Below are positions 37,191 through 45,694 of a DNA stretch of 64,000 bases, piece after piece. Source of the stretch: Thermoflavifilum sp. (GTDB lineage: Bacteria > Bacteroidota > Bacteroidia > Chitinophagales > Chitinophagaceae). Both the position numbers and the translations under genes were made by a program. The stretch's first letter is position 1. Each line of letters starts with the position of its first letter. The notes beneath the pieces were generated by a model that saw nothing but the letters and a program-made list of their open reading frames with translations, was not told the origin of the DNA and did no database searches. Where the stretch lies: positions 868,001 to 932,000 of the forward strand of contig NZ_CP063141.1 in NCBI RefSeq assembly GCF_014961315.1, written 5' to 3'.

Positions 37191-37487
37191 ACAGAGATAG
37201 AAAGAAGAAGCAAAATACTACCCAACGTATTCCCAAACAAAAATCCTGATATGCGTGTCGATGGTGAATATTATGAAGTAAAAAGACCAAGGAATTTAAC
37301 AATAAATGCCATATCGCAAAACATTAGGAAAGCAAGCCATCAAGCATCTAATGTAATTATTATTTTAAGTCACTTAATGGATAGACAAGAGCTTGAACGC
37401 ATTGCAAAAGGTAGGTTCAAAACGGAACCTAATCTGAGAAAAATCATGTTTTATTATCAGGGAGAAATTATAGAATTCAAAAAATAA
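37191..37487 (+). pseudogene. C-terminal nuclease/toxin-domain fragment, probably from a phage head protein or CDI-type toxin
   Basis: An open frame runs from the edge of the repeat (37191) to a stop at 37487; the first ATG is at 37251, but homology-like sequence begins before it (KILPNVFPNKNPDM). The segment RVDGEYYEVKRP, followed by IRKASHQASNVIIIL and RKIMFYYQGEIIEFKK, resembles the small nuclease domains found at the end of CdiA-type toxins and of SPP1-gp7-like phage head proteins. The parent N-terminus is missing. The stretch is more AT-rich than its neighbours, which suggests transfer. The assignment rests on pattern memory, without a database search. Confidence 0.55.
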
Positions 37488-37509
37488 AAAGCCCAACCTT
37501 TCGGTTGGG
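37480..37509. terminator. intrinsic-terminator-like hairpin
   Basis: CCCAACC (37492-37498) and GGTTGGG (37503-37509) form a 7-bp stem with the loop TTTC. An A-rich run at 37480-37490 gives a U tract on the minus strand, and there is no T tract on the plus side. It lies just after the toxin-like fragment. Confidence 0.55.
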
Positions 37510-37656
37510 GGTGGTCCGGGCCGCAGCCCAGTCCAAAGCAAAAATATCAAATAGTATTCCGCATTAAAAAATTTTATTGTTAAATTATTGTGAAAACTGA
37601 TGCATTCATCAACCGGGTTTTGGGTCTCATCCGCCAGCTGCCGCCCATCATAGGCA

Positions 37657-37938
37657 ATGAAGCAGATATTTGAAACCATCATGCAATTGCTTACCAGCGT
37701 GCAAGCATTAAAATATATCGACCTGGATAAAGGCCAGATCGATCAATACGATATTCGCCCGGCTATTGCTTTCCCGGCGGCATTGATAAGCCTGGAAATT
37801 GTGAATGCCGAAGATGAGACAGATACCATGCAGCGCGTTCAATTGCAGATCACGATTCGCGTAGCCTTCGATTTCTCGCCTTCCACCAGCGCCGTTGTTC
37901 CGAGCCCCTATATCGTCCTTATCCCGCCCCCGGCATAG
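37657..37938 (+). pseudogene. truncated phage tail-terminator-like protein
   Basis: This 93-residue frame begins MKQIFETIMQLLTSVQALKYIDLDKGQIDQYD and continues PAIAFPAALISLEIVN and VQLQITIRVAFDF. That pattern resembles a small structural protein of Mu-like Bacteroidota prophages, which is normally longer. After about residue 83 the frame runs into the dispersed repeat and stops, so the native C-terminus has been replaced. With the nuclease fragment 170 bp upstream it looks like one decayed prophage module. Confidence 0.5.
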
Positions 37939-38345
37939 CCGGGGTCGGGATCTCCCCAGCAATGTGTACCCTGTTCAGGAGATTCTTCGCTGGTGCTCAG
38001 AATGACGACACGTCATTCCCTCTCCTTTTGAAGGAGAGGGATACAGGGTGAGGATGCATGCGGCAGTATTCAATTACCCGTCCCTATCCAGAGCGTAGCG
38101 AAGCCTGCCGGCAGGCAGGAATCTGCTGAACAGCACCGTCATTCCGAGCCTGCGAGGAATCTGCTCAGCAGTACGCACTATTCAGGAGATTCTTCCCCCG
38201 GCTGAGCCGGGGTCAGAATTCGGACGTTAATTTGGATACCTTCTTTCCCTCTCCTTTCCAAGGAGAGGCACACAGGGTGAGGATGCATGCAGAATACGTT
38301 ACCATTACTCAGGAGATCCCTGCCTGCCGGCAGGCTTCGCTGGAT
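37916..38345. repeat. composite palindromic repeat, island 1 right part
   Basis: This part is a mosaic of CCCCGGC-type hairpins (near 37928 and 38190), two copies of CCCTCTCCTTT-AAGGAGAGG hairpins followed by CAGGGTGAGGATGCATGC (near 38019 and 38250), CTGTTCAGGAGATTCTTC-like segments, GTCATTCCGAGCCTGCGAGG and CCTGCCGGCAGG at 38104-38115 and 38323-38334. The stretch 37939-38458 holds no credible gene apart from these modules. Confidence 0.8.
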
Positions 38346-38458
38346 TTGGACAATCAAGGGTATTGCCTGAAAAGAAAGTAGAAAAAAATTAGTGCCCTTT
38401 TTGTGTTTGCAATACTTATCTTACAGATATCTGTAGAGGAACCACAAAACACCAGCTG

Positions 38459-39553
38459 ATGTATTTACCCATGCGTGCTGCAACCCTGCTCCTGTGGCTT
38501 ACGATGAGCTGCATATCCGGTCAAATCCTGGCTCAGGCTCCTGCCTGGGCTTTGCTGCCTTTTGTGAAGGTTGATAGTGTAAACCCCATCCTGCAGCCCC
38601 GATGGTCGCCGGCATGGCGAGATCCCATCAGCGGCCAGGAAGTACACTGGATGTCACACAACGTATTGAACCCGGCGGCTGTGGTCAAAGACGGAAAACT
38701 TTACCTGTTGTTCCGTGCACAGGACTCATCGGCACAGGCGCCCAGCGGCACTTCGCGCATCGGCCTTGCGTATTCGTCCGATGGCCTGCATTTTCATATC
38801 CATTCCACGCCGGTGCTGTATCCCGCCCACGATGCCCTGCTGCGCTACGAATGGCCGGGTGGGATAGAAGATCCCCGGGTGGTGAAACGCGAGGATGGAC
38901 TGTATGTAATGACTTATACCGCCTACGACGGACATACGGCTCGCCTTTGTATCGCCAGCTCTCGCGATTTATTGCACTGGACAAAACATGGATTGGCTTT
39001 CCCGGATACACCCAACCTATGGTCTAAATCAGGAGCCATTATTTCCACTTACCGGGAAGGGGGACCGGTGGCTCAAAAAATTCAGGGTAAATACTGGATG
39101 TACTGGGGCGATACCCATATCTTCCTGGCCAGCTCTTCCGACCTGATTCACTGGCATATCGTGCGCGACAGCTCCGGACATTTGCTGAGTGTGCTGGCAC
39201 CCCGTCCGCATCATTTCGATAGCCGGCTGGTGGAATCCGGGCCACCCCCCGTATGGACCACCCATGGTATCCTGTTGATTTACAATGGTATGAATGCAGC
39301 CGACAGCATGCGCGACACGGCATGGCCACCCGATATGTATGGCGTGGGGCAGGCCTGGATAGATCCCCTTCACCCACAAAGGGTTTTGCATCGCCTGACT
39401 TCGCCCTTTCTCATTCCAGAAAAAACCTATGAGTTGCACGGACAGGTCAACAGGGTTTGCTTCGCGGAAGGACTGGTGAGGCTGGCGGGAAAATGGTTTC
39501 TGTACTACGGGACCGCCGACTCGCGCGTGGCGGTGGCGGTACTTCAACCCTGA
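38459..39553 (+). CDS. GH130 glycosidase/phosphorylase, secreted
   Basis: This 364-residue protein has a signal peptide (LLLWLTMSCISGQILAQA) and a five-bladed beta-propeller of the GH130 type. The marks are HNVLNPAAVVKDGKLYLLFRAQD, RIGLAYSSDGLHF, the catalytic-Asp segment GGIEDPRVVKREDG, YWMYWGD and the closing FAEGLVRLAGKWFLYYGTADS. GH130 includes mannoside phosphorylases and beta-1,2-mannosidases; a secreted form is more likely a hydrolase, since phosphate-dependent cleavage suits the cytoplasm. No PUL partners are next to it. The 3' end overlaps convergent uvrC by 10 bp. Confidence 0.87.
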   Translation: MYLPMRAATLLLWLTMSCISGQILAQAPAWALLPFVKVDSVNPILQPRWSPAWRDPISGQEVHWMSHNVLNPAAVVKDGKLYLLFRAQDSSAQAPSGTSRIGLAYSSDGLHFHIHSTPVLYPAHDALLRYEWPGGIEDPRVVKREDGLYVMTYTAYDGHTARLCIASSRDLLHWTKHGLAFPDTPNLWSKSGAIISTYREGGPVAQKIQGKYWMYWGDTHIFLASSSDLIHWHIVRDSSGHLLSVLAPRPHHFDSRLVESGPPPVWTTHGILLIYNGMNAADSMRDTAWPPDMYGVGQAWIDPLHPQRVLHRLTSPFLIPEKTYELHGQVNRVCFAEGLVRLAGKWFLYYGTADSRVAVAVLQP

Positions 39554-41370
39554 GCGGGGGCAGATTCAGCATGAAACCAATCCCAGATGCGCCGGGCCCG
39601 GGAGGCACCTACTTCCTGCGTCAGTTGCTCCAGACTCAACGCACGTATACGCTTCACCGAGCGGTACTTCATCAACAACTGGTCGGCGGTACGTTTGCCG
39701 ATGCCCGGGATGGCCTCCAGCTCATTTTTAAAGGTTTCCTTGCTGCGCGTATGGCGGTGAAAGCTAATACCAAACCGATGTACCTCATCGCGAATCCGGC
39801 GAATCAACCGCAGGCTTTCACTCTGATAAGGCAATTTCAAGCTTTCCCGATCACCCGGGAAAAAAATCTCTTCTTCCTGTTTGGCGAGGCCTATCACCGT
39901 CATCCGGCCACGCAGTCCCAGTGCGTCTATACTTTCCAGGGCTGCATTGAGCTGGCCCTTACCTCCATCGATGATCACCAGCTGCGGGAGCGACCTGCCT
40001 TCCTCTAACAGGCGCTTGTATCGGCGGTAAACAATTTCCCGCATCGAAGCAAAATCATCAATGCCCTGTACGGTTTTTACGTGAAAATGCCGATAGTCTT
40101 GCTTGCTGGGCTTACCCTCTTTGAACACCACGCAAGCCGCCACCGGAAAGCTGCCCTGAAAGTTGGAATTATCAAAGCATTCAATATGGTGCGGCAGCTC
40201 CGGCAATTGTAAATCTTCCTGCAACTGCCGCAGCACTTCCAGCTCATGCCCCTCTTCTTTATGCTGAAGCCATAATCTTCTTTTTTGCTCCTGTTCTTCC
40301 CGATAAAAATGTGCATTCTTTAACGACAGCTCCAGCAACTTTTTCTTATCGCCGGACCGGGGTACTGTAATCTTCACCTCAGCATCAGGGTAGGTGATAG
40401 CAAAGGGGACAATGATTTCCGGTGCCTGGCTTTGAAATGTTTCCCGGAGGTGCACGATTACCCTGGTCAGTATATCGGCAACATCTTCTTCTTCCACCCG
40501 GGCTTCCACCATCAGGCTCTTGCTGTCCATCACCAGCCCTTTCAATACCCGCAAATAATTTACATACAGGAGCTGACCGTCTTCAATCACCGAAAACACA
40601 TCCACATCTCCCACCCGGGGATTTACAATGGCCGATCGGGACTGGTAGGCCTGTAAATCTTCTATTTTTCTTTTCCAGATTTCCGCTTGTTCAAATTCCA
40701 GTCGAGCCGCACAGGCCTGCATCTGGGCACGAAACTCCGCAATGACCGGCGATAGATTGCCCCTTAAAATATCCCTTACCTGACGAATGCCCTGCAGATA
40801 TTCTTCCTCTGTCTGCAGCCCCTCACAGGGCCCCCGACAATTGCCCAGATGATATTCCAGGCAAACCTTAAACTTCTTCCGCTCGATGTTCTGCCGCGTC
40901 AGATGCAAGTTGCAGGTACGCAACTGTACTACCGAACGAACAAACCGCAACAATTCCCTCACCTTGCCCACGGATGTAAACGGACCCAGATATTCAGAGC
41001 CATCCTCTATCTTGCGACGGGTGAGAAAGACGCGCGGGAACGGCTCATTTTTGATAACGATGTAAGGATAGGTTTTATCGTCTTTCAGGTTGATGTTAAA
41101 CCTGGGCTGAAACTCTTTGATTAAATTATTTTCCAGTAAAAACGCATCCTGCTCGGAATTAACCACAGTCCACTCAATACGCTGAATAAGCGATACCAAT
41201 CTACGGGTTTTGTAAGCCGTTACCTGACGGGTAAAATAAGAACTGATGCGCTTATGCAAATCCTTTGCCTTGCCCACATACAACAATTCATCGTTTGCTC
41301 CGTAATACCGATATACCCCCGGTTGATGAGGTATGGTGGGCAAAATTGCCTTGAACGCTTCTGGTTTCAC
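39544..41370 (-). CDS. uvrC: UvrABC system protein C (excinuclease subunit)
   Basis: This 608-residue protein makes both incisions in nucleotide excision repair. It has a GIY-YIG domain (GVYRYYGANDELLYVGKAKDL), a Cys-containing linker, a UVR helix pair (RLEFEQAEIWKRKIEDLQ), the RNase H-like C-terminal nuclease (CFDNSNFQGSFPVAACVVF, VIDGGKGQLNAAL) and a helix-hairpin-helix end (LEAIPGIGKRTADQLL). Length and order are normal. Confidence 0.97.
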   Translation of the reverse strand: MKPEAFKAILPTIPHQPGVYRYYGANDELLYVGKAKDLHKRISSYFTRQVTAYKTRRLVSLIQRIEWTVVNSEQDAFLLENNLIKEFQPRFNINLKDDKTYPYIVIKNEPFPRVFLTRRKIEDGSEYLGPFTSVGKVRELLRFVRSVVQLRTCNLHLTRQNIERKKFKVCLEYHLGNCRGPCEGLQTEEEYLQGIRQVRDILRGNLSPVIAEFRAQMQACAARLEFEQAEIWKRKIEDLQAYQSRSAIVNPRVGDVDVFSVIEDGQLLYVNYLRVLKGLVMDSKSLMVEARVEEEDVADILTRVIVHLRETFQSQAPEIIVPFAITYPDAEVKITVPRSGDKKKLLELSLKNAHFYREEQEQKRRLWLQHKEEGHELEVLRQLQEDLQLPELPHHIECFDNSNFQGSFPVAACVVFKEGKPSKQDYRHFHVKTVQGIDDFASMREIVYRRYKRLLEEGRSLPQLVIIDGGKGQLNAALESIDALGLRGRMTVIGLAKQEEEIFFPGDRESLKLPYQSESLRLIRRIRDEVHRFGISFHRHTRSKETFKNELEAIPGIGKRTADQLLMKYRSVKRIRALSLEQLTQEVGASRARRIWDWFHAESAPAQG

Positions 41371-41406
41371 CGCAAAAACCTTTTAAACACAACTAATAGC
41401 AATCGC

Positions 41407-41997
41407 TCAGGCCTGAGGGGCAAAGAAAACCCGCACATAGATGCGCCGGGGAGCAAAGAGCTGCATGTGCTCATAGGTAATCAGTTCCACACTTTTTCCT
41501 GCCTGGTAAAGCAATTGCTTGGAAGTGTGATATAGAAAATTATCGGTCATGCTTTTCACGTAAATGCTATGGATGCTATGAGCCGGATTTACCTGCAAAT
41601 AAATCTGATAAGGTCTTGTTATAGCACCCAGCGAAGTGTATATGATGGTGATTTTGCCGGTTATGCTATCTTGAAAGCTTTCAATCCGATACATGTCCCG
41701 AAATGCCGGCCGGTCGATATCAAGCGCCATGAAGGGTTGGAAAATGGTCATCAGATTCTGACGGGTTAATGGCATCCATACGGTGTCGGTATGCTGATTC
41801 ATGCTGACAACCTTCATCAATGCCATGCGACCGCTATCTTGCATGAAACTATCAATCTGCTCGGTGAAATACTTTTTCAAACTAAAATACTCCTGTTGCA
41901 TACCGGCCTGCACCCGGGAAGCCTGACGCGGCTTGCAGCCCAACAGGCCTATCAGCAGCGCAAGTAAACAAAATCCCACGCAGCGTTTGTTCATCAT
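41407..41997 (-). CDS. conserved lipoprotein of unknown function
   Basis: This 196-residue protein begins with the lipoprotein signal VGFCLLALLIGLLGCKPRQ. The rest alternates helical and beta segments (QEYFSLKKYFTEQIDSFMQD, GKITIIYTSLGAITRPYQIYL, NFLYHTSKQLLYQAGKSVEL), and I recognise no domain. It is likely anchored in the outer membrane. It is 36 nt upstream of uvrC on the same strand and lies behind a terminator at 42023-42050. Confidence 0.75.
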   Translation of the reverse strand: MMNKRCVGFCLLALLIGLLGCKPRQASRVQAGMQQEYFSLKKYFTEQIDSFMQDSGRMALMKVVSMNQHTDTVWMPLTRQNLMTIFQPFMALDIDRPAFRDMYRIESFQDSITGKITIIYTSLGAITRPYQIYLQVNPAHSIHSIYVKSMTDNFLYHTSKQLLYQAGKSVELITYEHMQLFAPRRIYVRVFFAPQA

Positions 41998-42022
41998 CCA
42001 ACAAAATTAGGGATTGATGCTT

Positions 42023-42050
42023 AAAAAAAAGCCGGTGTAAACACACCGGC
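42023..42050 (-). terminator. Rho-independent terminator of the sigma/anti-sigma operon
   Basis: On the minus strand GCCGGTGT and ACACCGGC form a perfect 8-bp stem with a GTTT loop, followed by eight T (42023-42030). It lies 142 nt after the stop of the 42193-43530 gene and before the start of the next lipoprotein gene. Confidence 0.85.
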
Positions 42051-42192
42051 CGCACGCAGATAACAGTAATTAAACCTACAAAGTAAAGCCTGCGGAAAAA
42101 ATGTTTGACACCACCATGTCCGTGCAATCTATTCTTTAGAGGGTTAAAAAAGCTTCACCGTTGCATGGGCTGCGAAAAATTTTTTCATAGCA

Positions 42193-43530
42193 TTATGGAA
42201 TCACACCAATTTTCCAGGATATCAGATAAAGATTTTCCTTAAGATTCGGCTGATGACGGTAAGCATTCAGCAGCTGATAGTGTAAGTCAGGACCCATAAA
42301 AATCTGCCCTCTGCCCACAGGCAGGATAAGCGAGCCCGACATCAGCGTACTGATATTCCAGCGACGCAACTGATTGTCATCCGCTACATAGCGCTGGTAA
42401 GCGGGAACATATACATATTGCTGCTGATGCAGGGCTATATCCAATCCGCCACCCCCGGTAAGCTGCCATTGCATGCGGCGAAAGATTTTTCCCTGATACC
42501 CCGCAAAAATCGGTAGTTCAATGCTTACCTGCTGATTGAGGAGCGTGGTATATTGATCGGGAGCCAGCAGCGCATTGGGATTGTAAGCGCCATAAACCGT
42601 AGAAAGCTGGGCCGGGCTTCCACCGGAGATGTTCATTGGAGTGGAATTGCGAGCATAAGCAGCACCGGATAAATTCACGGCCTGGATATGGTATTGAAAA
42701 GCCAGCAGCTGCACGCCCGACCCTACTACGAGGTGTTGACGCAATGGTTTTTGAATTTCTACTCCTGCGAGGTAAGAAAATGCCGGATCATGACCCAGCG
42801 CTGAGGAGGGAATATAATTGCTGGGAGGCATGCGCATGAAACTCTGAGCCGGTGAGGGAGTTGCAGTTGCCTGTTGTACCAGTTGCCGGTATCCTACTCC
42901 AGGCGCAAAAGCCACACGAAAAGCAATCGATCGCCTGTGTTGACTGGTGTCGGTCGAGTTGGAGGTCACACCCCATCCAGGCGGCAGCTGGAGCACGGGT
43001 TGCGGGTTTCGAAGGGTTTCTCGAGGGAAGGGCAAAGTAATGCCCTGCAAAGCATTCCATAAAACGGTGGATGAAGGTGTTACCCCGTTTTTCGGCGTGG
43101 CAACCAGATCGGAGGTAGATGGGAACTTACCGACCTGGCTTCCCTGAGCAGGAATTGCAGAAGAATGCCTGGATATACGGGATAAATTGGGCAACTGTTG
43201 TACTCCTGTAATGGACGGAGGGCTTTGCTGCGAAGGAGAAGTCGTTTGCGTGGACGCTGGTTTTTGTGCTGCGGCTGGATGTTGACGGACAAGACTACTT
43301 TGCCCGGGCTGTTCAGCTGATGGATGGTGGAGCATCCACCAGGCCGTACCTCCTGCACCCAACAGCAGCAGCCAGGCTGCAGCCATAGTCAGCCATCGCT
43401 TGCGACGACGCCTTCGCAACCCGCGCTCAATCGCCTGCCAGCTCCCCTCAGCAGGCATCAGCTCAAACTCCCGGGCTGCGTGCCGGATATGCCTCAACCA
43501 CTCGTCCTGCAATTCTTCCTCATTCATCAT
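42193..43530 (-). CDS. anti-sigma-like membrane protein with outer-membrane-barrel-like C-terminus
   Basis: In this 445-residue protein the N-terminal 50 residues (EWLRHIRHAAREFELMPAEG, IERGLRRRRRKR) are cytoplasmic and precede a single transmembrane segment (WLTMAAAWLLLLGAGGTAWW). A Pro/Ser/Gln-rich linker runs to about residue 150. The last 250 residues alternate like short barrel strands (FAYLAGVEIQKPLRQHLVVG, WQLTGGGGLDIALHQQQYVY, YLISWKIGVIP). The gene overlaps the ECF sigma gene by 4 nt (ATGA), so it is probably the cognate anti-sigma factor. The role of the barrel-like part is open. Confidence 0.75.
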   Translation of the reverse strand: MMNEEELQDEWLRHIRHAAREFELMPAEGSWQAIERGLRRRRRKRWLTMAAAWLLLLGAGGTAWWMLHHPSAEQPGQSSLVRQHPAAAQKPASTQTTSPSQQSPPSITGVQQLPNLSRISRHSSAIPAQGSQVGKFPSTSDLVATPKNGVTPSSTVLWNALQGITLPFPRETLRNPQPVLQLPPGWGVTSNSTDTSQHRRSIAFRVAFAPGVGYRQLVQQATATPSPAQSFMRMPPSNYIPSSALGHDPAFSYLAGVEIQKPLRQHLVVGSGVQLLAFQYHIQAVNLSGAAYARNSTPMNISGGSPAQLSTVYGAYNPNALLAPDQYTTLLNQQVSIELPIFAGYQGKIFRRMQWQLTGGGGLDIALHQQQYVYVPAYQRYVADDNQLRRWNISTLMSGSLILPVGRGQIFMGPDLHYQLLNAYRHQPNLKENLYLISWKIGVIP

Positions 43531-44108
43531 CCGTGTAGTTTTTTATTCATGCTGGTCGATGTACGGGGTTGATCTGCTGAAAGCCGCGCCTGAAGCCAGG
43601 CACGTGCTCTTGCAAATTGCGATCGGGAAGTACCTTCATCAATCCCCAATAACGCTGCTATCTCCCGATGCGCATAACCTTCCACCACATGGAGGTTAAA
43701 AATCGTCCGATATCCCTTCGGCATCTGCAGAATGAGCTGGATGAGCTCCCGTTCTTCACCGGCCGATTGCGCTGTGCATATGCTCATCCCTTCTGATTCC
43801 TCTTTACGGTCTTCGAGTGAAATCCACCTGCGGCGACGGATGTAATTAACTGCAGCTCTGACCATAATCTTTCGAATCCAGCTTTCCAGTGGCCCGGCAA
43901 AACGAAACTGATGCAAATGGAGGAACACACTGATAAAGCCTTCCTGCATCACCTCTTCCGCATCCGCCCGGTTGCCCACATAACGCACGCACAGGCCCAG
44001 CATGCGCGGTGCAAACCGCTCATAAAGAGCCTTTTGCGCTTCTCTCCGGCCTTCCAAGCAGGCCTGTACCAGCGCTCGATCATCCTGATATTCCGGCTGT
44101 CCACCCAA
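43527..44108 (-). CDS. ECF RNA polymerase sigma factor
   Basis: This 193-residue sigma factor has region 2 (LYERFAPRMLGLCVRYVGNRADAEEVMQEGFI) and region 4 (MPKGYRTIFNLHVVEGYAHREIAALLGIDEGTSRSQFARA). The start is TTG at 44108, because an in-frame TGA lies two codons upstream and no ATG precedes region 2. It is the first gene of a two-gene operon with the anti-sigma-like protein. This type is common in Bacteroidota and not tied to a PUL. Confidence 0.92.
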   Translation of the reverse strand: MGGQPEYQDDRALVQACLEGRREAQKALYERFAPRMLGLCVRYVGNRADAEEVMQEGFISVFLHLHQFRFAGPLESWIRKIMVRAAVNYIRRRRWISLEDRKEESEGMSICTAQSAGEERELIQLILQMPKGYRTIFNLHVVEGYAHREIAALLGIDEGTSRSQFARARAWLQARLSADQPRTSTSMNKKLHG

Positions 44109-44298
44109 CGGTCAAGGCTATTGATTAAGACAAATTACAATTTTAAAACGTTGCATAACCCCAGCTAAAACCAGGTTAAATTCATCTACAAATCATGAAA
44201 AACGGCCTTTATCAAACCGAAAAATACAGCAAATATTCAACTGGCATGTTTTTAGCTTGTTCTGGAATAGGATTTTCCGATTTTTGCTATAAACCTAC

Positions 44299-44703
44299 AT
44301 GGCCATGAAATATTTGCTACACCTGAGCTTCTTGATTTTGCCCTTCTGGTTCACCTCCTGGCATGTGCCACCGGCATCAGACCCCTTCGACGAGGTGGTG
44401 AAGGCATTGAGGGCCGGCAATGCGAATGAATTGAGCCGCTATTTTGATAACATGATTCAGATCACCCTGTTCGACCAGTCTAATTCTTACAGCAAGGCTC
44501 AGGCCACCATGATCCTGAAAGATTTTTTTTCCAAAAATCCCGTTAAGTCTTTCCAGATCATACATGAAGGCGGGCAGGACTCGCGCTTCGGGATTGGCAG
44601 AATGGTAACGGCCAACGGCACTTATCGCATCACGTTTTTCCTCAGGCAACACGGCCCCGACCAGTATGTACTGCAGGAAATTCGATTTGAAAATCAATCC
44701 TGA
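44299..44703 (+). CDS. DUF4783 domain protein, exported
   Basis: This 134-residue protein has a signal peptide (MKYLLHLSFLILPFWFTSWH); the start may be the second Met at 44305. The rest, DEVVKALRAGNANELSRYF, MILKDFFSKNPVKSFQIIHEGG and GIGRMVTANGTYRITFFLR, is the small NTF2-like domain DUF4783 of Bacteroidota. Its function is unknown. A weak promoter (CTTG-N19-GATTTTTG, ending 44286) precedes it, and it lies 82 nt before nadC. Confidence 0.85.
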   Translation: MAMKYLLHLSFLILPFWFTSWHVPPASDPFDEVVKALRAGNANELSRYFDNMIQITLFDQSNSYSKAQATMILKDFFSKNPVKSFQIIHEGGQDSRFGIGRMVTANGTYRITFFLRQHGPDQYVLQEIRFENQS

Positions 44704-44754
44704 AGCTATCCCCAGCCCGGTACAAACAAATAGCGGCCAGGAAATTTAGCGCGT

Positions 44755-44785
44755 TTTCTGGATGGATAGAAATGTGCTTTCTTTG
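44755..44785 (+). promoter_or_regulatory. promoter of nadC
   Basis: TTTC at 44755-44758 and TTTCTTTG at 44778-44785 are 19 bp apart, each one mismatch from the Bacteroidota consensus. The expected start site at about 44791-44793 is next to the ATG at 44794, so the transcript would be nearly leaderless. Confidence 0.45.
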
Positions 44786-44793
44786 TGCTGGCT

Positions 44794-45690
44794 ATGAATC
44801 AGGTTTTTTCGCCGGAGCGGATTTCCTTTGAGGAACGCTTACATCATTTCATCAGGGAAGCACTTGCCGAAGATATTGGCGAGGGGGATCACAGTACCTT
44901 ATGCTGCATTTCAGCCCAGCAAGAGGGCAGGGCTATGCTGGTCTCCCAATCCACGGGCATCCTGGCCGGTGTGGCCGTGGCCACGGCTATCTTTCGATGG
45001 CTGGATCCTACCTGTGTGGTACATGGTTTCAAACAGGATGGCGAGTCCATCCAGCCGGGTGATGCGATTCTGCAGGTGAGTGGCCGCATGCGCATGATTC
45101 TTTCCGCCGAACGCTTGGTGTTGAATTGTATGCAACGCATGAGTGGTATTGCCACACTGACCCGGAAATATGTAGATCAACTGAAAGGCACTCATGCGCG
45201 CCTGCTCGACACCCGAAAAACCACGCCAAACTTTCGCCTGCTGGAAAAAGAAGCCGTGCGCATCGGAGGCGGCATCAACCACCGGATGGGACTGTATGAT
45301 TACCTGATGCTGAAAGACAATCATATCGACGCTTGCGGGGGCATACGCGAAGCAATCCGCAAAGCCCGGACTTATCTCGAGCAAAACAACATCAGCCTGC
45401 CCGTTGAAGTGGAAACCCGTAACCTCCAGGAAGTTTACGAAGCACTTGAAGAAGGCGGTATACAGCGGATCATGTTCGACCACTTCAGTCCGGATGAAGT
45501 CAGCCAGGCCGTACAAATCGTGAATGGCCGTTGTGAAACAGAAGCTTCGGGGAATATACACCTCGATAACATTGCGGCATACGCAAATACAGGAGTGGAT
45601 TTCATATCGGTGGGGGCGCTTACGCACCAGGCCGTAAGCCTGGATATGCACCTCAAATATCTTCCCACGGGCAGCTCATGTGTACGTTGA
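44794..45690 (+). CDS. nadC: nicotinate-nucleotide pyrophosphorylase (carboxylating)
   Basis: This 298-residue enzyme turns quinolinate and PRPP into nicotinate mononucleotide for NAD synthesis. Motifs are [70 protein letters not shown] and [11 protein letters not shown]. The GTG at 44785 is inside the -7 box, so the ATG at 44794 is preferred. Its stop overlaps the possible GTG start of the lipid kinase gene but not the ATG chosen there. Confidence 0.95.
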   Translation: MNQVFSPERISFEERLHHFIREALAEDIGEGDHSTLCCISAQQEGRAMLVSQSTGILAGVAVATAIFRWLDPTCVVHGFKQDGESIQPGDAILQVSGRMRMILSAERLVLNCMQRMSGIATLTRKYVDQLKGTHARLLDTRKTTPNFRLLEKEAVRIGGGINHRMGLYDYLMLKDNHIDACGGIREAIRKARTYLEQNNISLPVEVETRNLQEVYEALEEGGIQRIMFDHFSPDEVSQAVQIVNGRCETEASGNIHLDNIAAYANTGVDFISVGALTHQAVSLDMHLKYLPTGSSCVR

Positions 45691-45694
45691 TTCC

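Noticed and set aside
37480..37540. tRNA gene
   Set aside because: The GC-rich hairpins here do not form a cloverleaf, and no T-loop GTTCRAN pattern with matching acceptor stem is seen.
37021..38345. CRISPR array
   Set aside because: The repeated modules are not of one length, are palindromic in different ways, and are not separated by spacers of constant size. No cas gene is present.
44911..45651. 246-codon minus-strand frame
   Set aside because: Antisense to nadC, whose catalytic motifs are complete.
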